A stretch of DNA of 64,000 bases from Chlorobium sp. N1 (GCF_004332115.1 NZ_SJPA01000002.1:330385-394384), one strand, 5' to 3'. Shown: positions 8,246 to 17,534, counted from the first letter of the stretch. Notes: generated from the sequence alone by a model not told the origin. A program made the numbers and translations.

Positions 8246-8997
8246 TGAACGAAGAGAGAAGGACATTCATGAAGAAGGCCGGCCTCGGCCTCATGGCCGG
8301 TTTCGGAGCGGCCGCCATCGCCTCCAGCCCGCTCTTCGAGCGCGTTGCGGCCTCCGCATGGGCGGCTGCTCCGAAGCGGCCGGGGACCCGCTGGGGGATG
8401 GTCATCGACACGCGCCGCTGCCGGGAGGGCTGCAGTGCCTGCGTCGATGCCTGCCGCCTAAGCCACAACGTGCCCACCTTCAGCGACCCCCGCCGTCGGG
8501 TGGAGTGGATCCACCGCGAGGAGGGCCGCGCGCTGCTCGGTTCGGCCTGTGCGACGCAGAAGCTCCTTCCCGCGCTCTGCAACCACTGCGAGGAGCCCTC
8601 GTGCGTGCGCTCGTGCCCGACCGACTCGATCTTCAGGCGCCGGGACGGCATCGTCGCCGTCGACTACCACCGCTGCATCGGCTGCCGCTCCTGCATGCTC
8701 GGCTGCCCGTACGGCGAGGTCAGCTTCAACTGGAGCGACCCGCGTCCGGCCATCACGGAGCCGACCCCGGACTACCCGACCCGCCAGCAGGGTGTCGTCG
8801 AGAAGTGCAACTTCTGCAGCGACCGCCTCAAGCGCGGCCTCCAGCCCTCGTGCTCGAGCCGGTGCCCGGAAGGCGCAATGACGTTCGGCGACCTCAACGA
8901 CCCGGATTCGGCCGTCCGCAGGCTGCTGGCCTCCAGCGACAGCATGCGGCGCAAGCCCGAGCTCGGTACCGAGCCGAAGGTCTACTACATCATTTAA
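8245..8997 (+). CDS. dsrO: DsrO, Tat-exported ferredoxin-like subunit
   Basis: This protein of about 250 residues carries a twin-arginine signal (ERRTFMKKAG followed by an Ala/Gly-rich hydrophobic run), so it should be exported folded with its clusters. Four cysteine sets follow: CREGCSACVDAC, CNHCEEPSCVRSCP, CIGCRSCMLGCP and CNFCSDRLK...CSSRCP, as in NrfC/HybA-type proteins with four [4Fe-4S] centres. It links DsrJ and DsrP in the periplasm. ATG 8245 overlaps the dsrJ stop. A GTG at 8242 is the alternative start and adds one residue. Confidence 0.92.
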   Translation: MNEERRTFMKKAGLGLMAGFGAAAIASSPLFERVAASAWAAAPKRPGTRWGMVIDTRRCREGCSACVDACRLSHNVPTFSDPRRRVEWIHREEGRALLGSACATQKLLPALCNHCEEPSCVRSCPTDSIFRRRDGIVAVDYHRCIGCRSCMLGCPYGEVSFNWSDPRPAITEPTPDYPTRQQGVVEKCNFCSDRLKRGLQPSCSSRCPEGAMTFGDLNDPDSAVRRLLASSDSMRRKPELGTEPKVYYII

Positions 8998-9030
8998 GGA
9001 ACATTTAGAGAGCAACGAAGGGAATCAGCC

Positions 9031-10203
9031 ATGTTCGAAAAAGCACTCAAGGGAAATCGCGCCTACTGGATCTGGGTCGCCGTTCTCGTCCTCCTCGCCG
9101 GAGCCGGTGTCCACGGCTACCGGGTGCAGGGTGCGGAGGGGCTCGCCTCGACCGGCATGGGCGTCGGCGCGGTCTGGGGCATCTACAACGCGCAGCTGCC
9201 GTTCCTTGCGGGGCTTGCCGCTTCGGCGCTCTTCATCCTGGTGCCCGAGCGGCTCATGAAGCAGACCGGGCTTTCGGCCGCCGCACCGCTCTCGGCCTTC
9301 CTTGCCGCCGTGGCTTCGGCGATGAGCCTTCTCTTCCTCGCCGCCGGCTTCGGCATGCCCTCGCGCATCCCGACGCTGTTCGTGAACCTCTCGCCCTCCG
9401 CACCGGTCTCGTGGTACGCTCCGGCCCTTCTGCTCTACCTGCTGCTGTCGCTCGGCGCCGGATGGTCGCTGCTCGGTGCCCGCCGCAAGGGCACCACGCC
9501 TCCTCGCTGGCTCCGGGCGCTGGTCGTCGTCGCTGTTCCGGTGGGCCTCGCCCTGCCGGTCATCGCGGCCTTCATGCTTGCCGTCATGCCGACCCACGGG
9601 CTCTGGACGAGCGCCATGCTGGCTCCGCGCATCCTCGTCTCCGGCCTTGCCGCCGGCATGGGGCTCCTGCTCGTTATGGTGGTCGCCATGCGCCGCTCCG
9701 CCGGGGCCGAAGAGGGCCGTGAGCTCGCGGGCCGTCTCTCGGGCTATACGGCCATGGCCGGCCTGGCTTCGCTCTGCTTCGTCGGGCTCGACGCCGGCAC
9801 CGCTTTCCTCGGCAACCTGCCCTCCGAAACCTACGCCCTGCGGCTGCTCTACAGCGACATGGCCCGGGAGGCCCTGCCTGTGGCCTACGTTCCCTTCGCC
9901 GGGCTTCCCTCCGTGCTGCTCGCCAGCGGGGCGGTTTCGGTCCTGCTCCTCTTCCTGCCGGCCGTCCGCAGGGGGAATCTGCTCCCGGCCCTTGCCGGGC
10001 TCCTCATCGCCGTGTCGGCATGGTTCGACCGGGGTCCGGGGCTGATCCTGGCCGGGCAGGCCACGCCGGGCGGCGGAGAGGTCTATGCGCCGGCCCTGCC
10101 CGACATGCTCGTCACCATCGGCATCTGGGCCGGCGGGGCGCTGCTGCTTACCGCACTCCTCAAGGTCACCCTCTCGGTCCGCCGTGAAAGGGGGATGGCG
10201 TGA
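9031..10203 (+). CDS. dsrP: DsrP, NrfD-type integral membrane subunit
   Basis: This 390-residue, very hydrophobic protein has about ten predicted membrane helices, beginning with YWIWVAVLVLLAGAGV. The NrfD/PsrC family exchanges electrons with quinones without haem, in partnership with a DsrO-like ferredoxin subunit. A GAAGGGA ribosome binding site precedes the ATG at 9031. The stop overlaps the GTG start of the next gene (GTGA at 10200-10203). Family assignment comes from hydrophobic layout and position directly after dsrO. Confidence 0.88.
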   Translation: MFEKALKGNRAYWIWVAVLVLLAGAGVHGYRVQGAEGLASTGMGVGAVWGIYNAQLPFLAGLAASALFILVPERLMKQTGLSAAAPLSAFLAAVASAMSLLFLAAGFGMPSRIPTLFVNLSPSAPVSWYAPALLLYLLLSLGAGWSLLGARRKGTTPPRWLRALVVVAVPVGLALPVIAAFMLAVMPTHGLWTSAMLAPRILVSGLAAGMGLLLVMVVAMRRSAGAEEGRELAGRLSGYTAMAGLASLCFVGLDAGTAFLGNLPSETYALRLLYSDMAREALPVAYVPFAGLPSVLLASGAVSVLLLFLPAVRRGNLLPALAGLLIAVSAWFDRGPGLILAGQATPGGGEVYAPALPDMLVTIGIWAGGALLLTALLKVTLSVRRERGMA

Positions 10204-10667
10204 GTACCTTCCTGCCGCTGTGTGTGCGTATCGACGGACGCCCGATTCTTTTCGTCGGGGGCGGGGCGCTTGCCATGCACAAGCTGCAGGCGGTGCTCCG
10301 GTTCGACGCCGACGTCACCGTGCTTGCGCCCGGGGTGGACGACGAGGTCCGCCGGAGCGGCGCCCGCCTGCTCCTGAAAGCCTACGAGCCCTCCGACCTG
10401 GAGGGGTTCTTCCTCGTCTATGCCTGCTCGGAGGACGGGGAGCTCAACCGGCGGGTGCTCGCCGACGCGGAAGCGCGGGGGGTGCTCTGCAACATCGTCG
10501 ACAACCGGGAGGATTCCTCCTTCATCTCGCCCGCGCTCTTCCGCCACGACGCCATGACGGTCGCCGTCTCCTCCGACGGCCGCAACGCCCGCCGCTCGGT
10601 CGAGTGGCGCAATGCCATCAGGGAGTTCCTGCTCGAAAGAGAGCGCTCCTCCACCAGCAACACCTGA
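10200..10667 (+). CDS. dsrV: DsrV, short precorrin-2 dehydrogenase-like protein
   Basis: This 155-residue protein corresponds to the NAD-binding N-terminal domain of CysG/SirC/Met8 enzymes, which oxidise precorrin-2 to sirohydrochlorin. The Rossmann motif [17 protein letters not shown] is at about residues 17-33. It ends with the [12 protein letters not shown] helix and lacks the dimerisation/chelatase domain that makes usual SirC proteins about 200 residues long. The start is a GTG overlapping the dsrP stop. With dsrW it would supply sirohydrochlorin for the DsrAB siroheme. Iron insertion must come from this protein or from elsewhere. Confidence 0.82.
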   Translation: MSTFLPLCVRIDGRPILFVGGGALAMHKLQAVLRFDADVTVLAPGVDDEVRRSGARLLLKAYEPSDLEGFFLVYACSEDGELNRRVLADAEARGVLCNIVDNREDSSFISPALFRHDAMTVAVSSDGRNARRSVEWRNAIREFLLERERSSTSNT

Positions 10668-10680
10668 AGTACCAACAGTC

Positions 10681-12054
10681 ATGAAAAAGAACCAGCAGCG
10701 CCCGAAAGGCTACGTTTACATCATCGGCGCCGGTCCCGGCGATCCCGACCTGCTCACCCTGAAGGCCGAGCGTGCCCTCCGCGCCTCGGACGTGATCCTT
10801 TACGATGACCTGGTCACCAGCGCCCTCGTCGACCGGTTCGAAGGGCTGAAGATCTATACCGGCAAGCGCAAGGACAGCCACCACTTCGAACAGGACGCCA
10901 TCAACGAGGAGATCGTGCGCCACGCGCTTCGCGGCAAGATTGTCGCGCGACTGAAGGGCGGCGACCCGTTCGTGTTCGGGCGCGGGGGTGAGGAGATCGA
11001 CGTCCTGCGCAGCCACCGCATCGACTACGAGATCATTCCCGGCATCACGGCCGCACACGGTGCGAGCTCCTACAGCGAGATCCCGCTCACCATGCGCAAG
11101 GTCTCCTCGTCGGTCGCCTTCTGCACCGGCCACCCGGTCAACAAGATCCAGGCCCCCGACGCCGATACGCTGGTCTACTACATGGTGGCCTCGTCGGTCC
11201 ACGAGGTGCTCGAGGCGGTCCTGAAGAAAGGGCGGAAGGAGTCGACGAAGGTCGCCATCGTCCAGAACGCCACCCGATACAACCAGCAGGTCTTCACCGG
11301 TACCATCGGCGAGTTCCTGCGCCGCGACCGCGTGGCGTACTCTCCGGCCCTGCTCATCATCGGCGAGAACATCAACCATTTCATCGAGAAGAACTGGTTC
11401 TCCCGGAAGAAAAAGGTGCTCGTGGTCGGCGGCGAGCCGAAGCAGTTCAGCGAGCGCGACTACGTGGTGGTCAACTTTCCCTGCAGGAGGGAGGAGGCGG
11501 CCGAGCGCGCCGAGATCGAGCGCTGCATCGAGGGCGTGGGGGAGTGGCCCGTCATCGTCTTCCCGAACCGCTTCGCCGTCAAGTACTTCTTCGGTTACCT
11601 GATGGAGTTCGGCCGCGACGTGCGCCACCTCTCGGGGGCGCGTATCTGTACCATCGGCCGCCCGGCGGCAACCGAGCTGCAGAAGTTCGGCATTCTCAGC
11701 GACCTGGCGCTCGAGCCCGAGAGCCCCTCGGCCATCGGCGGCCTGCTCAGGGAGGGCGGCGTGAGCCGGCAGAAGGTGCTCCTTCCCGGCTCGAACCTCG
11801 TCGACAGCTACCTCGTCAACGCGCTCGAGGAGGAAGGCAGCACGGTTACGCCGCTCTCCGTCTACCTGCACGGCAAGCACGAGCAGGAGGAGACGGTCGA
11901 TCTTGACTTCATCGACGAGATCTGGTTCTCCTCCCCTTCGTGCGTGAAGAACTTCAGCGCCCTCTACCGTTCGGTTCCAGACCGGATCACGGTGACAGGG
12001 GCCGACAGCGGGACCGAAGCCGAGTTCGCCCGGATCTTCGGCGGAAAACGCTGA
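10681..12054 (+). CDS. dsrW: DsrW, fused uroporphyrinogen-III methyltransferase / uroporphyrinogen-III synthase-like protein
   Basis: This 457-residue two-domain protein ends the dsr cluster. Residues about 12-250 are a uroporphyrinogen-III C-methyltransferase (SUMT), with [31 protein letters not shown] and [18 protein letters not shown] motifs. Residues about 270-457 resemble HemD, which closes hydroxymethylbilane to uroporphyrinogen III. The HemD part is divergent and could be regulatory or inactive. The enzyme would make precorrin-2 for siroheme. The ATG at 10681 follows dsrV by 13 bases. Confidence 0.88.
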   Translation: MKKNQQRPKGYVYIIGAGPGDPDLLTLKAERALRASDVILYDDLVTSALVDRFEGLKIYTGKRKDSHHFEQDAINEEIVRHALRGKIVARLKGGDPFVFGRGGEEIDVLRSHRIDYEIIPGITAAHGASSYSEIPLTMRKVSSSVAFCTGHPVNKIQAPDADTLVYYMVASSVHEVLEAVLKKGRKESTKVAIVQNATRYNQQVFTGTIGEFLRRDRVAYSPALLIIGENINHFIEKNWFSRKKKVLVVGGEPKQFSERDYVVVNFPCRREEAAERAEIERCIEGVGEWPVIVFPNRFAVKYFFGYLMEFGRDVRHLSGARICTIGRPAATELQKFGILSDLALEPESPSAIGGLLREGGVSRQKVLLPGSNLVDSYLVNALEEEGSTVTPLSVYLHGKHEQEETVDLDFIDEIWFSSPSCVKNFSALYRSVPDRITVTGADSGTEAEFARIFGGKR

Positions 12055-12431
12055 ATAACGCAACCGAAAAAGAGACCATCGCCATGGCAGCAGCTCACGC
12101 TTCAGCACTTTTCCACCGATGCCGCCGCAGGGAGGGCGACGCGTCCTGCGATGAGCGGCGGACGGAAGGATCCGGCCTGGGGCCGGACTCCTGCGAGGCC
12201 GAGCACTGCCGTTCCCGGGAGCCGGGCGCATCCGCGCCTGAAGCCCGCACGGCCGAGAGGCGGGAGCGGGCCGAGGGGGAGAGTCTGGAGTAAGGTTCGG
12301 GGTCTATGCGTTTTCCGGCCAAAACGCGTATATTCATCCTGTCAGCCGAGGGGCCTTAGCGCCCGTTCCAATCCATTCGCGTCGGGCCTCCTTTCCGTGC
12401 GGGCCGCCTGCGAAGACAAACTCTCCTCTCT
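12055..12431 (+). other. 377-base gap with two hairpins; no supported gene
   Basis: No convincing coding region is seen. A 69-codon frame (12084-12293) has low-complexity Arg/Glu-rich content and is not supported. Two inverted repeats are present: TCCGGCC-TGG-GGCCGGA at 12171-12187, and GCGTTTT-CCGGCC-AAAACGC at 12308-12327. Neither is followed by a clear T-run on the + strand. The region may hold the end of the dsr transcript and the promoter of the next gene, but I cannot place either with confidence. Confidence 0.4.
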
Positions 12432-13133
12432 ATGCTGGGTGATGTCCTCCTCATACGCGAGCAACATATCGCGGCCGCCGCACTCATCGCCGACCGGGTG
12501 CTCTCCGACATGCAGAAGCTCCGCCACGAACATCCCGGACACAAGTACATCGTGGCCATCTCCGGGGAGTCCGGCAGCGGCAAGTCCGAGCTCTCGCACT
12601 CGCTGGCCATGGCGCTGCGCCGGGCCGGCGCGCAGCCCAAGATCCTCCATACCGACAACTACTACCGCGTCTCTCCCTCGGAGCGGCTCGCCGCGCGCAT
12701 CGCCGACAACTTCGAGCACGTCGGGGTGGGGGAGTACGACTGGGATCTCCTGAAAAGCAACATCGCCGACTTCCGGGCCGGGCGCCACTCGCTCATGCCG
12801 TGCATCGACATCGTCAGCGGCCAGCTCGACCGGCTCATCACGGACTACGCGAAGGTCGACGTGCTCGTCGTCGACGGCCTGTACGCTCTCGGCATCAAGG
12901 ATGCCGACCTCTGCGTCTATATCGACCTGACCTGGCGCGAGACCCGAAGGAACCAGGATTTGCGCGGCAAGGAGAGCAACGACGAGTACCGGCTCAGGGT
13001 TCTTGAAAAAGAGCATGAGGACGTGCTGGCCTTCCGCTACCGCGCCGACCTGACCATCGATCATGACTACCGCGTCCACGAAGCCCCGGATCCCGACGAT
13101 GCCTCGGCAGAGGGCGACTATGCGGGAGACTAG
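12432..13133 (+). CDS. Uridine kinase-like P-loop protein
   Basis: This 233-residue protein has a Walker A motif GESGSGKS at residues 45-52 and the HTDNYYR motif that follows the P-loop in uridine kinases and phosphoribulokinases. A Walker B-like stretch, VDVLVVDGLYAL, lies near 155-166. The family phosphorylates uridine, cytidine or a related sugar or nucleoside. The substrate cannot be told from the sequence. It lacks strong similarity to phosphoribulokinase in length, and green sulfur bacteria do not use the Calvin cycle. The next gene starts inside its last codons, so the two are probably co-transcribed. Confidence 0.7.
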   Translation: MLGDVLLIREQHIAAAALIADRVLSDMQKLRHEHPGHKYIVAISGESGSGKSELSHSLAMALRRAGAQPKILHTDNYYRVSPSERLAARIADNFEHVGVGEYDWDLLKSNIADFRAGRHSLMPCIDIVSGQLDRLITDYAKVDVLVVDGLYALGIKDADLCVYIDLTWRETRRNQDLRGKESNDEYRLRVLEKEHEDVLAFRYRADLTIDHDYRVHEAPDPDDASAEGDYAGD

Positions 13134-14406
13134 CGCTTCCCGGGCCCACCCTCTCAAGGAGTCACTCCTCTCGGCCTTTCCGGCATTCCGGAGTGTGAAC
13201 TTCCGCCGCTACTTCCCCGGCCAGGTGGTCTCCATGGTCGGCACCTGGATCCAGATGGTCGCCCAGGGGTGGCTCGTGCTCGAGCTCACCGGCTCGGCTT
13301 TCGACGTCGGCCTGGCCGCCGCCGCTTCAACCCTCCCGACCCTCTTCCTCTCGCTCTACGGCGGGGTCCTCGTCGACCGCCATCCGCGGCGCGTCATCCT
13401 TTTCTGGACCCAGTCGTCGGCCATGGTGCTGGCCTTCATTCTCGGTATCTTCGCCCTTGCCGGAACGGTCACGATGCCGATCATCCTCGTCCTCTCCTTC
13501 CTTCTCGGCTGCGTCAACGCCATCAACGTGCCCGCCCTGCAGGCCTTTCTCAGCGAAATGGTCGAACGGGAGCATCTTTCCTCGGCCATCGCCCTGAACT
13601 CTGCGATCTATAATGGTTCGCGCGTCATCGGGCCGGCCATCGCCGGCGTGCTCATCGCCGTGGCCGGCACCGGCACGGCCTTCATCGTCAACGGGTTCAG
13701 CTTCTTTGCCGTCCTGCTCTCGCTCCTGCTCATCAGGACTGGAACCAGAAGCCCCCGGACGGAGAACGTCCATCCCGTCCGGGCCATCCTCGACGGGCTC
13801 TCTTACTCCTGGCGGCACCCGCTCATCCGCACCATCGTCGTCTTCATCGCCGTCATTTCAATTTTCGCGTGGTCCTATGTCACCATGCTGCCGGTCGTGG
13901 CCAAGCGTTCGTTCCAGATGGACGCCACCGGGCTCGGCTGGCTGTACGGCGTCTCGGGCATCGGCTCCGTCATCGGCACCGTGCTTGTTTCCATATACTC
14001 GGGAAGGGTCGACCGGCTCGTCTTCATCGCCGGCGGCACCATCCTTTTCGCTCTCTCGCTGATGGGGTTCACCTATACGCTCTTTCTCCCTCTCGCGTTT
14101 TTTTTCCTCTTCCTCTGCGGGCTCGGGCTCGTCGCCGCCGTGTCGACGATGAGCGCGACCATCCAGGGAAGCGTCGACGACCGGTACCGCGGCAGGGTGA
14201 TGAGCCTCTATATGATGGTGTTCATGGGGTTCATGCCGATCGGCAATCTCGAGGTGGGGTGGCTCTCCGAGCAGTTCGGGACCGGGCCGGCCATCCGCTT
14301 CGGGTGCACGGTGACGCTCGCGGCCGCCGTCGCCATCATCTTCTACAGCCGTCGCGTGCGCAGCGACTACCGCCGTTACAGGGCGGAGGTGGAGGGGGAA
14401 GGATGA
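13120..14406 (+). CDS. Major facilitator superfamily exporter (EntS-like, MFS_3 type)
   Basis: This protein of about 428 residues has 12 predicted membrane helices and the family-start signature FPAFRSVNFRRYFPGQVVSMVGTWIQMVAQGWLVLELTGS (residues about 15-54, cited by position) seen in the EntS/MFS_3 exporters. The helix 2-3 loop carries GGVLVDRHPRR. Such proteins export siderophores, drugs or metabolites; the substrate is unknown. ATG 13120 is preceded by AGAGGG and overlaps the kinase gene by 14 bases. It is preferred to the far upstream start at 13063. It converges on the emrB-like gene. Confidence 0.82.
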   Translation: MRETSASRAHPLKESLLSAFPAFRSVNFRRYFPGQVVSMVGTWIQMVAQGWLVLELTGSAFDVGLAAAASTLPTLFLSLYGGVLVDRHPRRVILFWTQSSAMVLAFILGIFALAGTVTMPIILVLSFLLGCVNAINVPALQAFLSEMVEREHLSSAIALNSAIYNGSRVIGPAIAGVLIAVAGTGTAFIVNGFSFFAVLLSLLLIRTGTRSPRTENVHPVRAILDGLSYSWRHPLIRTIVVFIAVISIFAWSYVTMLPVVAKRSFQMDATGLGWLYGVSGIGSVIGTVLVSIYSGRVDRLVFIAGGTILFALSLMGFTYTLFLPLAFFFLFLCGLGLVAAVSTMSATIQGSVDDRYRGRVMSLYMMVFMGFMPIGNLEVGWLSEQFGTGPAIRFGCTVTLAAAVAIIFYSRRVRSDYRRYRAEVEGEG

Positions 14407-14466
14407 TTCCGGGGGGCAGAGCCGCTTCAGGGGCATGCTCCGCAGGTGAACAGTTCGTCGACCCCT

Positions 14467-16071
14467 TCAGTGCGCCCCTGCGGCGTTCTTCCCGCCGCCT
14501 TTTTCTTCCCTGATGAAGAAGAGGAGCGGAAGGCAGCAGAGAAAAAGGGCGGCGATCAGCATGAAGGCGTCCATGTAGGCGAGGTGGTAGCTCTGGGCCA
14601 TCACCGTGGCGTCGAGCGCCCGGTGGGCGAGCTGGTCGGCCTCGACCGGGGAGAGCGCGGCCCTTGCGCCGGCCGACTGGCGGATGGCTTCGAGCCGTTC
14701 GACGGCCGCCGGGTCGAAGGGCGAGATGCTGCTGACGAGCTCGGCGCGGTGTGCGGCGAACCGCTTGGCCACGTAGGTGTTGGTGATGGCGATGCCGAAC
14801 GAGCCGCCGAGCTGGCGGACCATGTTGTTCAGTCCGGTCGCCTGTCCGATGTCGCGGCCGTGCAGGCCCGTTACGGCCAGCATGGTGACCGGGATGAAGA
14901 TGAAGCCGAGCGAGAGGCCGCGCAGGAGCAGCACCCAGAAGAAATCCGCGGCTCCCGACTGCATGGTCGCCTGGCCCAGCTCCCAGCAGAAGATCATGAA
15001 GGTGAACATGCCGAAGCTCATGAGGAGTTTCGGCGAGACTCCCTTCTGGAGCGAGATGCCGAGCGGAAGGGAGATGATGCCCGTCAGCATGGCGCTCGGG
15101 AAAAGCACGAGTCCCGTCAGCACCGCCGTGAAGCCCAGCAGGCGCTGCACGAAGACCGGGAAGACGAAGAGGGAGCCGTAGAGTCCGTAGCCGACGATGA
15201 AGGTGAGCACGGCGGCGATGGCCAGGTTCTTGCTGCGCGAGAGCACGCTGAGGTCGACGGCCGGGTGCTCGGTACGCAGCTCCCACCAGACGAAGGCGAG
15301 CAGCGAGACCACGGCGACGATGGTGAACCAGGTGATGGAGTGGGTGTCGAACCAGTCCTTCGACTCGCCGCGTTCGAGGATGAACTGCAGCGAGCCGATG
15401 CCGGCGGCAAGGAGCCCGATGCCGGCCCAGTCGATCTTCCGCACCCTGTGTCGCACCTGCGGTTCGCGGATGAAGGTGAAGGCGGACCATGCGGCCAGGA
15501 GGCCGATCGGGATGTTCACGAAGAAGCACCACTCCCAGCTGAAGTAATCGACGAGGTAGCCGCCGAGAAGCGGGCCGATGGTGGGGCCGAGCACGAGGCC
15601 CATGGAGAAGATGCCGGTCGCAGCCCCCCGCTCTTCGGGGCGGAAGGTTTCGTAGAGGATGGCCTGGGAGGTCGGCAGCAGGGCCCCGCCGCCGATGCCC
15701 TGCAGGAAACGGAAGAAGACCAGCGTCCAGATGTTCTCGGAGAGTCCGCAGAGCAGCGATGCCGTGGTGAAGAGCAGGATCGAGCCGATGAAGTAGGTGC
15801 GCCGGCCGAGCAGGTTGCCGAGGAATCCCGAGAGCGGGATGACGATGACGTTGGCGATGGCGTAGCTCGTCACCACCCAGGAGACGTCCTCGATGCTTGC
15901 TCCGAGATTGCCGCTGATGTGGTTGATGGCGACGTTGACGATCGTGGTGTCGATCAGCTCGAGCATCGCCGCCACGATCACCGTCAGGGTGATGATGGTG
16001 CGGCGTGCGCCGGTCTCGTAGACATGTTCTCCGGTACTCTCCGGGATTGACGGGGTTGCTGCTCGGCTCAT
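14467..16071 (-). CDS. EmrB/QacA-type (DHA2) 14-helix multidrug exporter
   Basis: This 534-residue inner-membrane antiporter of the DHA2 branch of the major facilitator superfamily carries LELIDTTIVNVAINHIS in helix 1 (motif D1), SWVVTSYAIANVIVIPLSG, and GNLLGRRTYF (motif A). About 14 hydrophobic segments fit the family, as does the length. It is the last gene of a minus-strand operon and pairs with the EmrA-like adaptor 13 bases upstream and the TolC-like channel to form a tripartite pump across both membranes. The substrate is unknown. Confidence 0.9.
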   Translation of the reverse strand: MSRAATPSIPESTGEHVYETGARRTIITLTVIVAAMLELIDTTIVNVAINHISGNLGASIEDVSWVVTSYAIANVIVIPLSGFLGNLLGRRTYFIGSILLFTTASLLCGLSENIWTLVFFRFLQGIGGGALLPTSQAILYETFRPEERGAATGIFSMGLVLGPTIGPLLGGYLVDYFSWEWCFFVNIPIGLLAAWSAFTFIREPQVRHRVRKIDWAGIGLLAAGIGSLQFILERGESKDWFDTHSITWFTIVAVVSLLAFVWWELRTEHPAVDLSVLSRSKNLAIAAVLTFIVGYGLYGSLFVFPVFVQRLLGFTAVLTGLVLFPSAMLTGIISLPLGISLQKGVSPKLLMSFGMFTFMIFCWELGQATMQSGAADFFWVLLLRGLSLGFIFIPVTMLAVTGLHGRDIGQATGLNNMVRQLGGSFGIAITNTYVAKRFAAHRAELVSSISPFDPAAVERLEAIRQSAGARAALSPVEADQLAHRALDATVMAQSYHLAYMDAFMLIAALFLCCLPLLFFIREEKGGGKNAAGAH

Positions 16072-16084
16072 GCTGGTGCCCTCC

Positions 16085-17092
16085 CTAATCCACCCGTACG
16101 TCGACCACCACGTTCATGCCGGCCGAAAGGGGCAGTTCCGGCTTCCGGTCGAAGACGATTTTCACCGGGACGCGCTGGGCCACTTTCACGAAGTTGCCGC
16201 TCGCGTTGTCGGGCGGCAGCAGGGAGAATTTCGAGCCGGTGCCTGCCGAGATCGATTCGACCGTTCCCTCGAGCTCCTCGCCCGGGAAGGCGTCGATACG
16301 GATCGTGGCTTTCTGGCCGGGGCGCATCTTCTCCATCTGCGTCTCCTTGAAGTTGGCCACCACCCACAGCTTCCCGCTGCCGATGAGGGCGATGAGCTGC
16401 TGACCGGGCTGCACGAACTGGCCCGGCTGTACGTTCTTCCTCGAGATGTAGCCTTCGGCGGGGGCGTTGATCGAGGTGTAGGAGAGCTGGAGACGGGCGC
16501 TTTCGAGTGCGGCTCTCTGGAGCTCGACCTGCGCCCGGGCGGCCCTGTACCGGCTGATGGCGGCGGCATGTCCTGCCGATGCAGCCTCCGCGCCGGCGCT
16601 CACGGCGTCCAGCTCGGCTTTCGAAATTACGTCCCGGCTGTGGAGGTTGCGGCTTCGCCGGAGGTCGGCCCGGAGTTTCTCCTCGTCCGCCGAAGCCGCC
16701 CTGATCGAGGCTTTGGCTGCCGCGGCAGCCGCTTCGGCGTTTTCGAGGGCGGCTTTCGCTTCGTTTCGGCGGACGACGAAGTCGAGGGAGTCGAGCCTGA
16801 TCAGCCGCTCGCCCTTTCTGACGAGCCGGTTGTCCTCTGCCGTAACCTCCTGCACCTTCCCCGGCACCCGGGAGATCACCGTATAGACGTCCCCTTCGAT
16901 CTGGGCGTTGTCGGTCTTTTCGTAGTGGAGGGAGTGGACGAGGTGCTGCCCTCCCCAGGCGAGTCCCAGGGCGGCGAGCACCCCGAGGACGGCCATTTTC
17001 AGCGGGCCTGCCGCGGGTTTCCTTTCTGCGGTGTTCTGCTTCTCTTCTGTGTCCATACGGGCTTCAGGCGTTGGCGGTTTGCGGGAAAGCAT
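16085..17092 (-). CDS. EmrA/HlyD-type membrane fusion protein
   Basis: This 335-residue periplasmic adaptor has one N-terminal membrane anchor (MAVLGVLAALGLAWGG, about residues 33-48), then a barrel/lipoyl half-motif (DVYTVISRVPGKVQEV), a long Ala/Glu/Arg-rich coiled coil (about 110-190), the second half-motif (SYTSINAPAEGYI) and a beta-barrel C-terminus. It joins the EmrB-like pump to the TolC-like channel. The first ATG (17092) overlaps the stress-protein gene by 29 bases. An alternative ATG at 17056 would avoid the overlap but has no better ribosome binding site. Confidence 0.88.
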   Translation of the reverse strand: MLSRKPPTPEARMDTEEKQNTAERKPAAGPLKMAVLGVLAALGLAWGGQHLVHSLHYEKTDNAQIEGDVYTVISRVPGKVQEVTAEDNRLVRKGERLIRLDSLDFVVRRNEAKAALENAEAAAAAAKASIRAASADEEKLRADLRRSRNLHSRDVISKAELDAVSAGAEAASAGHAAAISRYRAARAQVELQRAALESARLQLSYTSINAPAEGYISRKNVQPGQFVQPGQQLIALIGSGKLWVVANFKETQMEKMRPGQKATIRIDAFPGEELEGTVESISAGTGSKFSLLPPDNASGNFVKVAQRVPVKIVFDRKPELPLSAGMNVVVDVRVD

Positions 17093-17534
17093 CTTCCTTC
17101 TCTCTGTCCATCAGGTTTTCAGTCGTCCCCTCGGCCATGCGCAGGATGGAGACGGGGCAGGTGGCCTGGCGGAGGACCGCCTCGGCCGTGCTGCCGACGA
17201 GGAGGCGCGGCATGCGGTTCCTGCCGTGCGAGCCCATCACGATGAGGCTTGCCCGGTGCCTCTCGGCCGCCATGACGATCGCTTTGGCTGGCGCGCCGTA
17301 CTCGATGGAGAAGCGCACGTCCCAGCCCGAGCCGGCGAGGAGTTCGGAGTATGCGGAGAACTTCGTCAGGTGCTTCCTGAGGAGCGCCTGGCGGTCGGTG
17401 CCGTTGTCCTCGGCCACGTGCAGGACGATGAGGCTCCCCTGCTCGGGATGCACTCCGGCAAGATACTGCAGGGTGTGGTCCGAATCGGCGGAAAAGTCCA
17501 CCGGGCAGAGAACGGTGCTGTGGTGTCGGGTCAT
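17064..17534 (-). CDS. Universal stress protein (UspA family)
   Basis: This 156-residue single-domain Usp protein begins with the typical VLCPVDFSADSDHTLQYL first strand and helix. It ends with the ATP-binding signature VMGSHGRNRMPRLLVGSTAEAVLRQATCPVSIL (cited by position, about residues 108-140), whose GxxGx9GS pattern is complete, so nucleotide binding is expected. The ATG at 17534 overlaps the stop of the TolC-like gene (ATGA). It sits inside an efflux operon between the outer-membrane channel and the adaptor, which is unusual and suggests a stress-linked role for the pump. Confidence 0.88.
   Translation of the reverse strand: MTRHHSTVLCPVDFSADSDHTLQYLAGVHPEQGSLIVLHVAEDNGTDRQALLRKHLTKFSAYSELLAGSGWDVRFSIEYGAPAKAIVMAAERHRASLIVMGSHGRNRMPRLLVGSTAEAVLRQATCPVSILRMAEGTTENLMDREKEDAFPQTANA

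Noticed and set aside
12055..12431. Cobalamin or other tetrapyrrole riboswitch next to the siroheme genes
   Set aside because: The region lies after dsrW, and I could not match the conserved core boxes of a cobalamin riboswitch.
13063..13119. MFS gene start at 13063
   Set aside because: It would add 19 residues that are only the kinase gene read in another frame. ATG 13120 has a ribosome binding site and the family N-terminus.
14446..17245. Long + strand frames over the emrA/emrB genes
   Set aside because: They are opposite to well-supported transporter genes and encode charged repetitive sequence without motifs.
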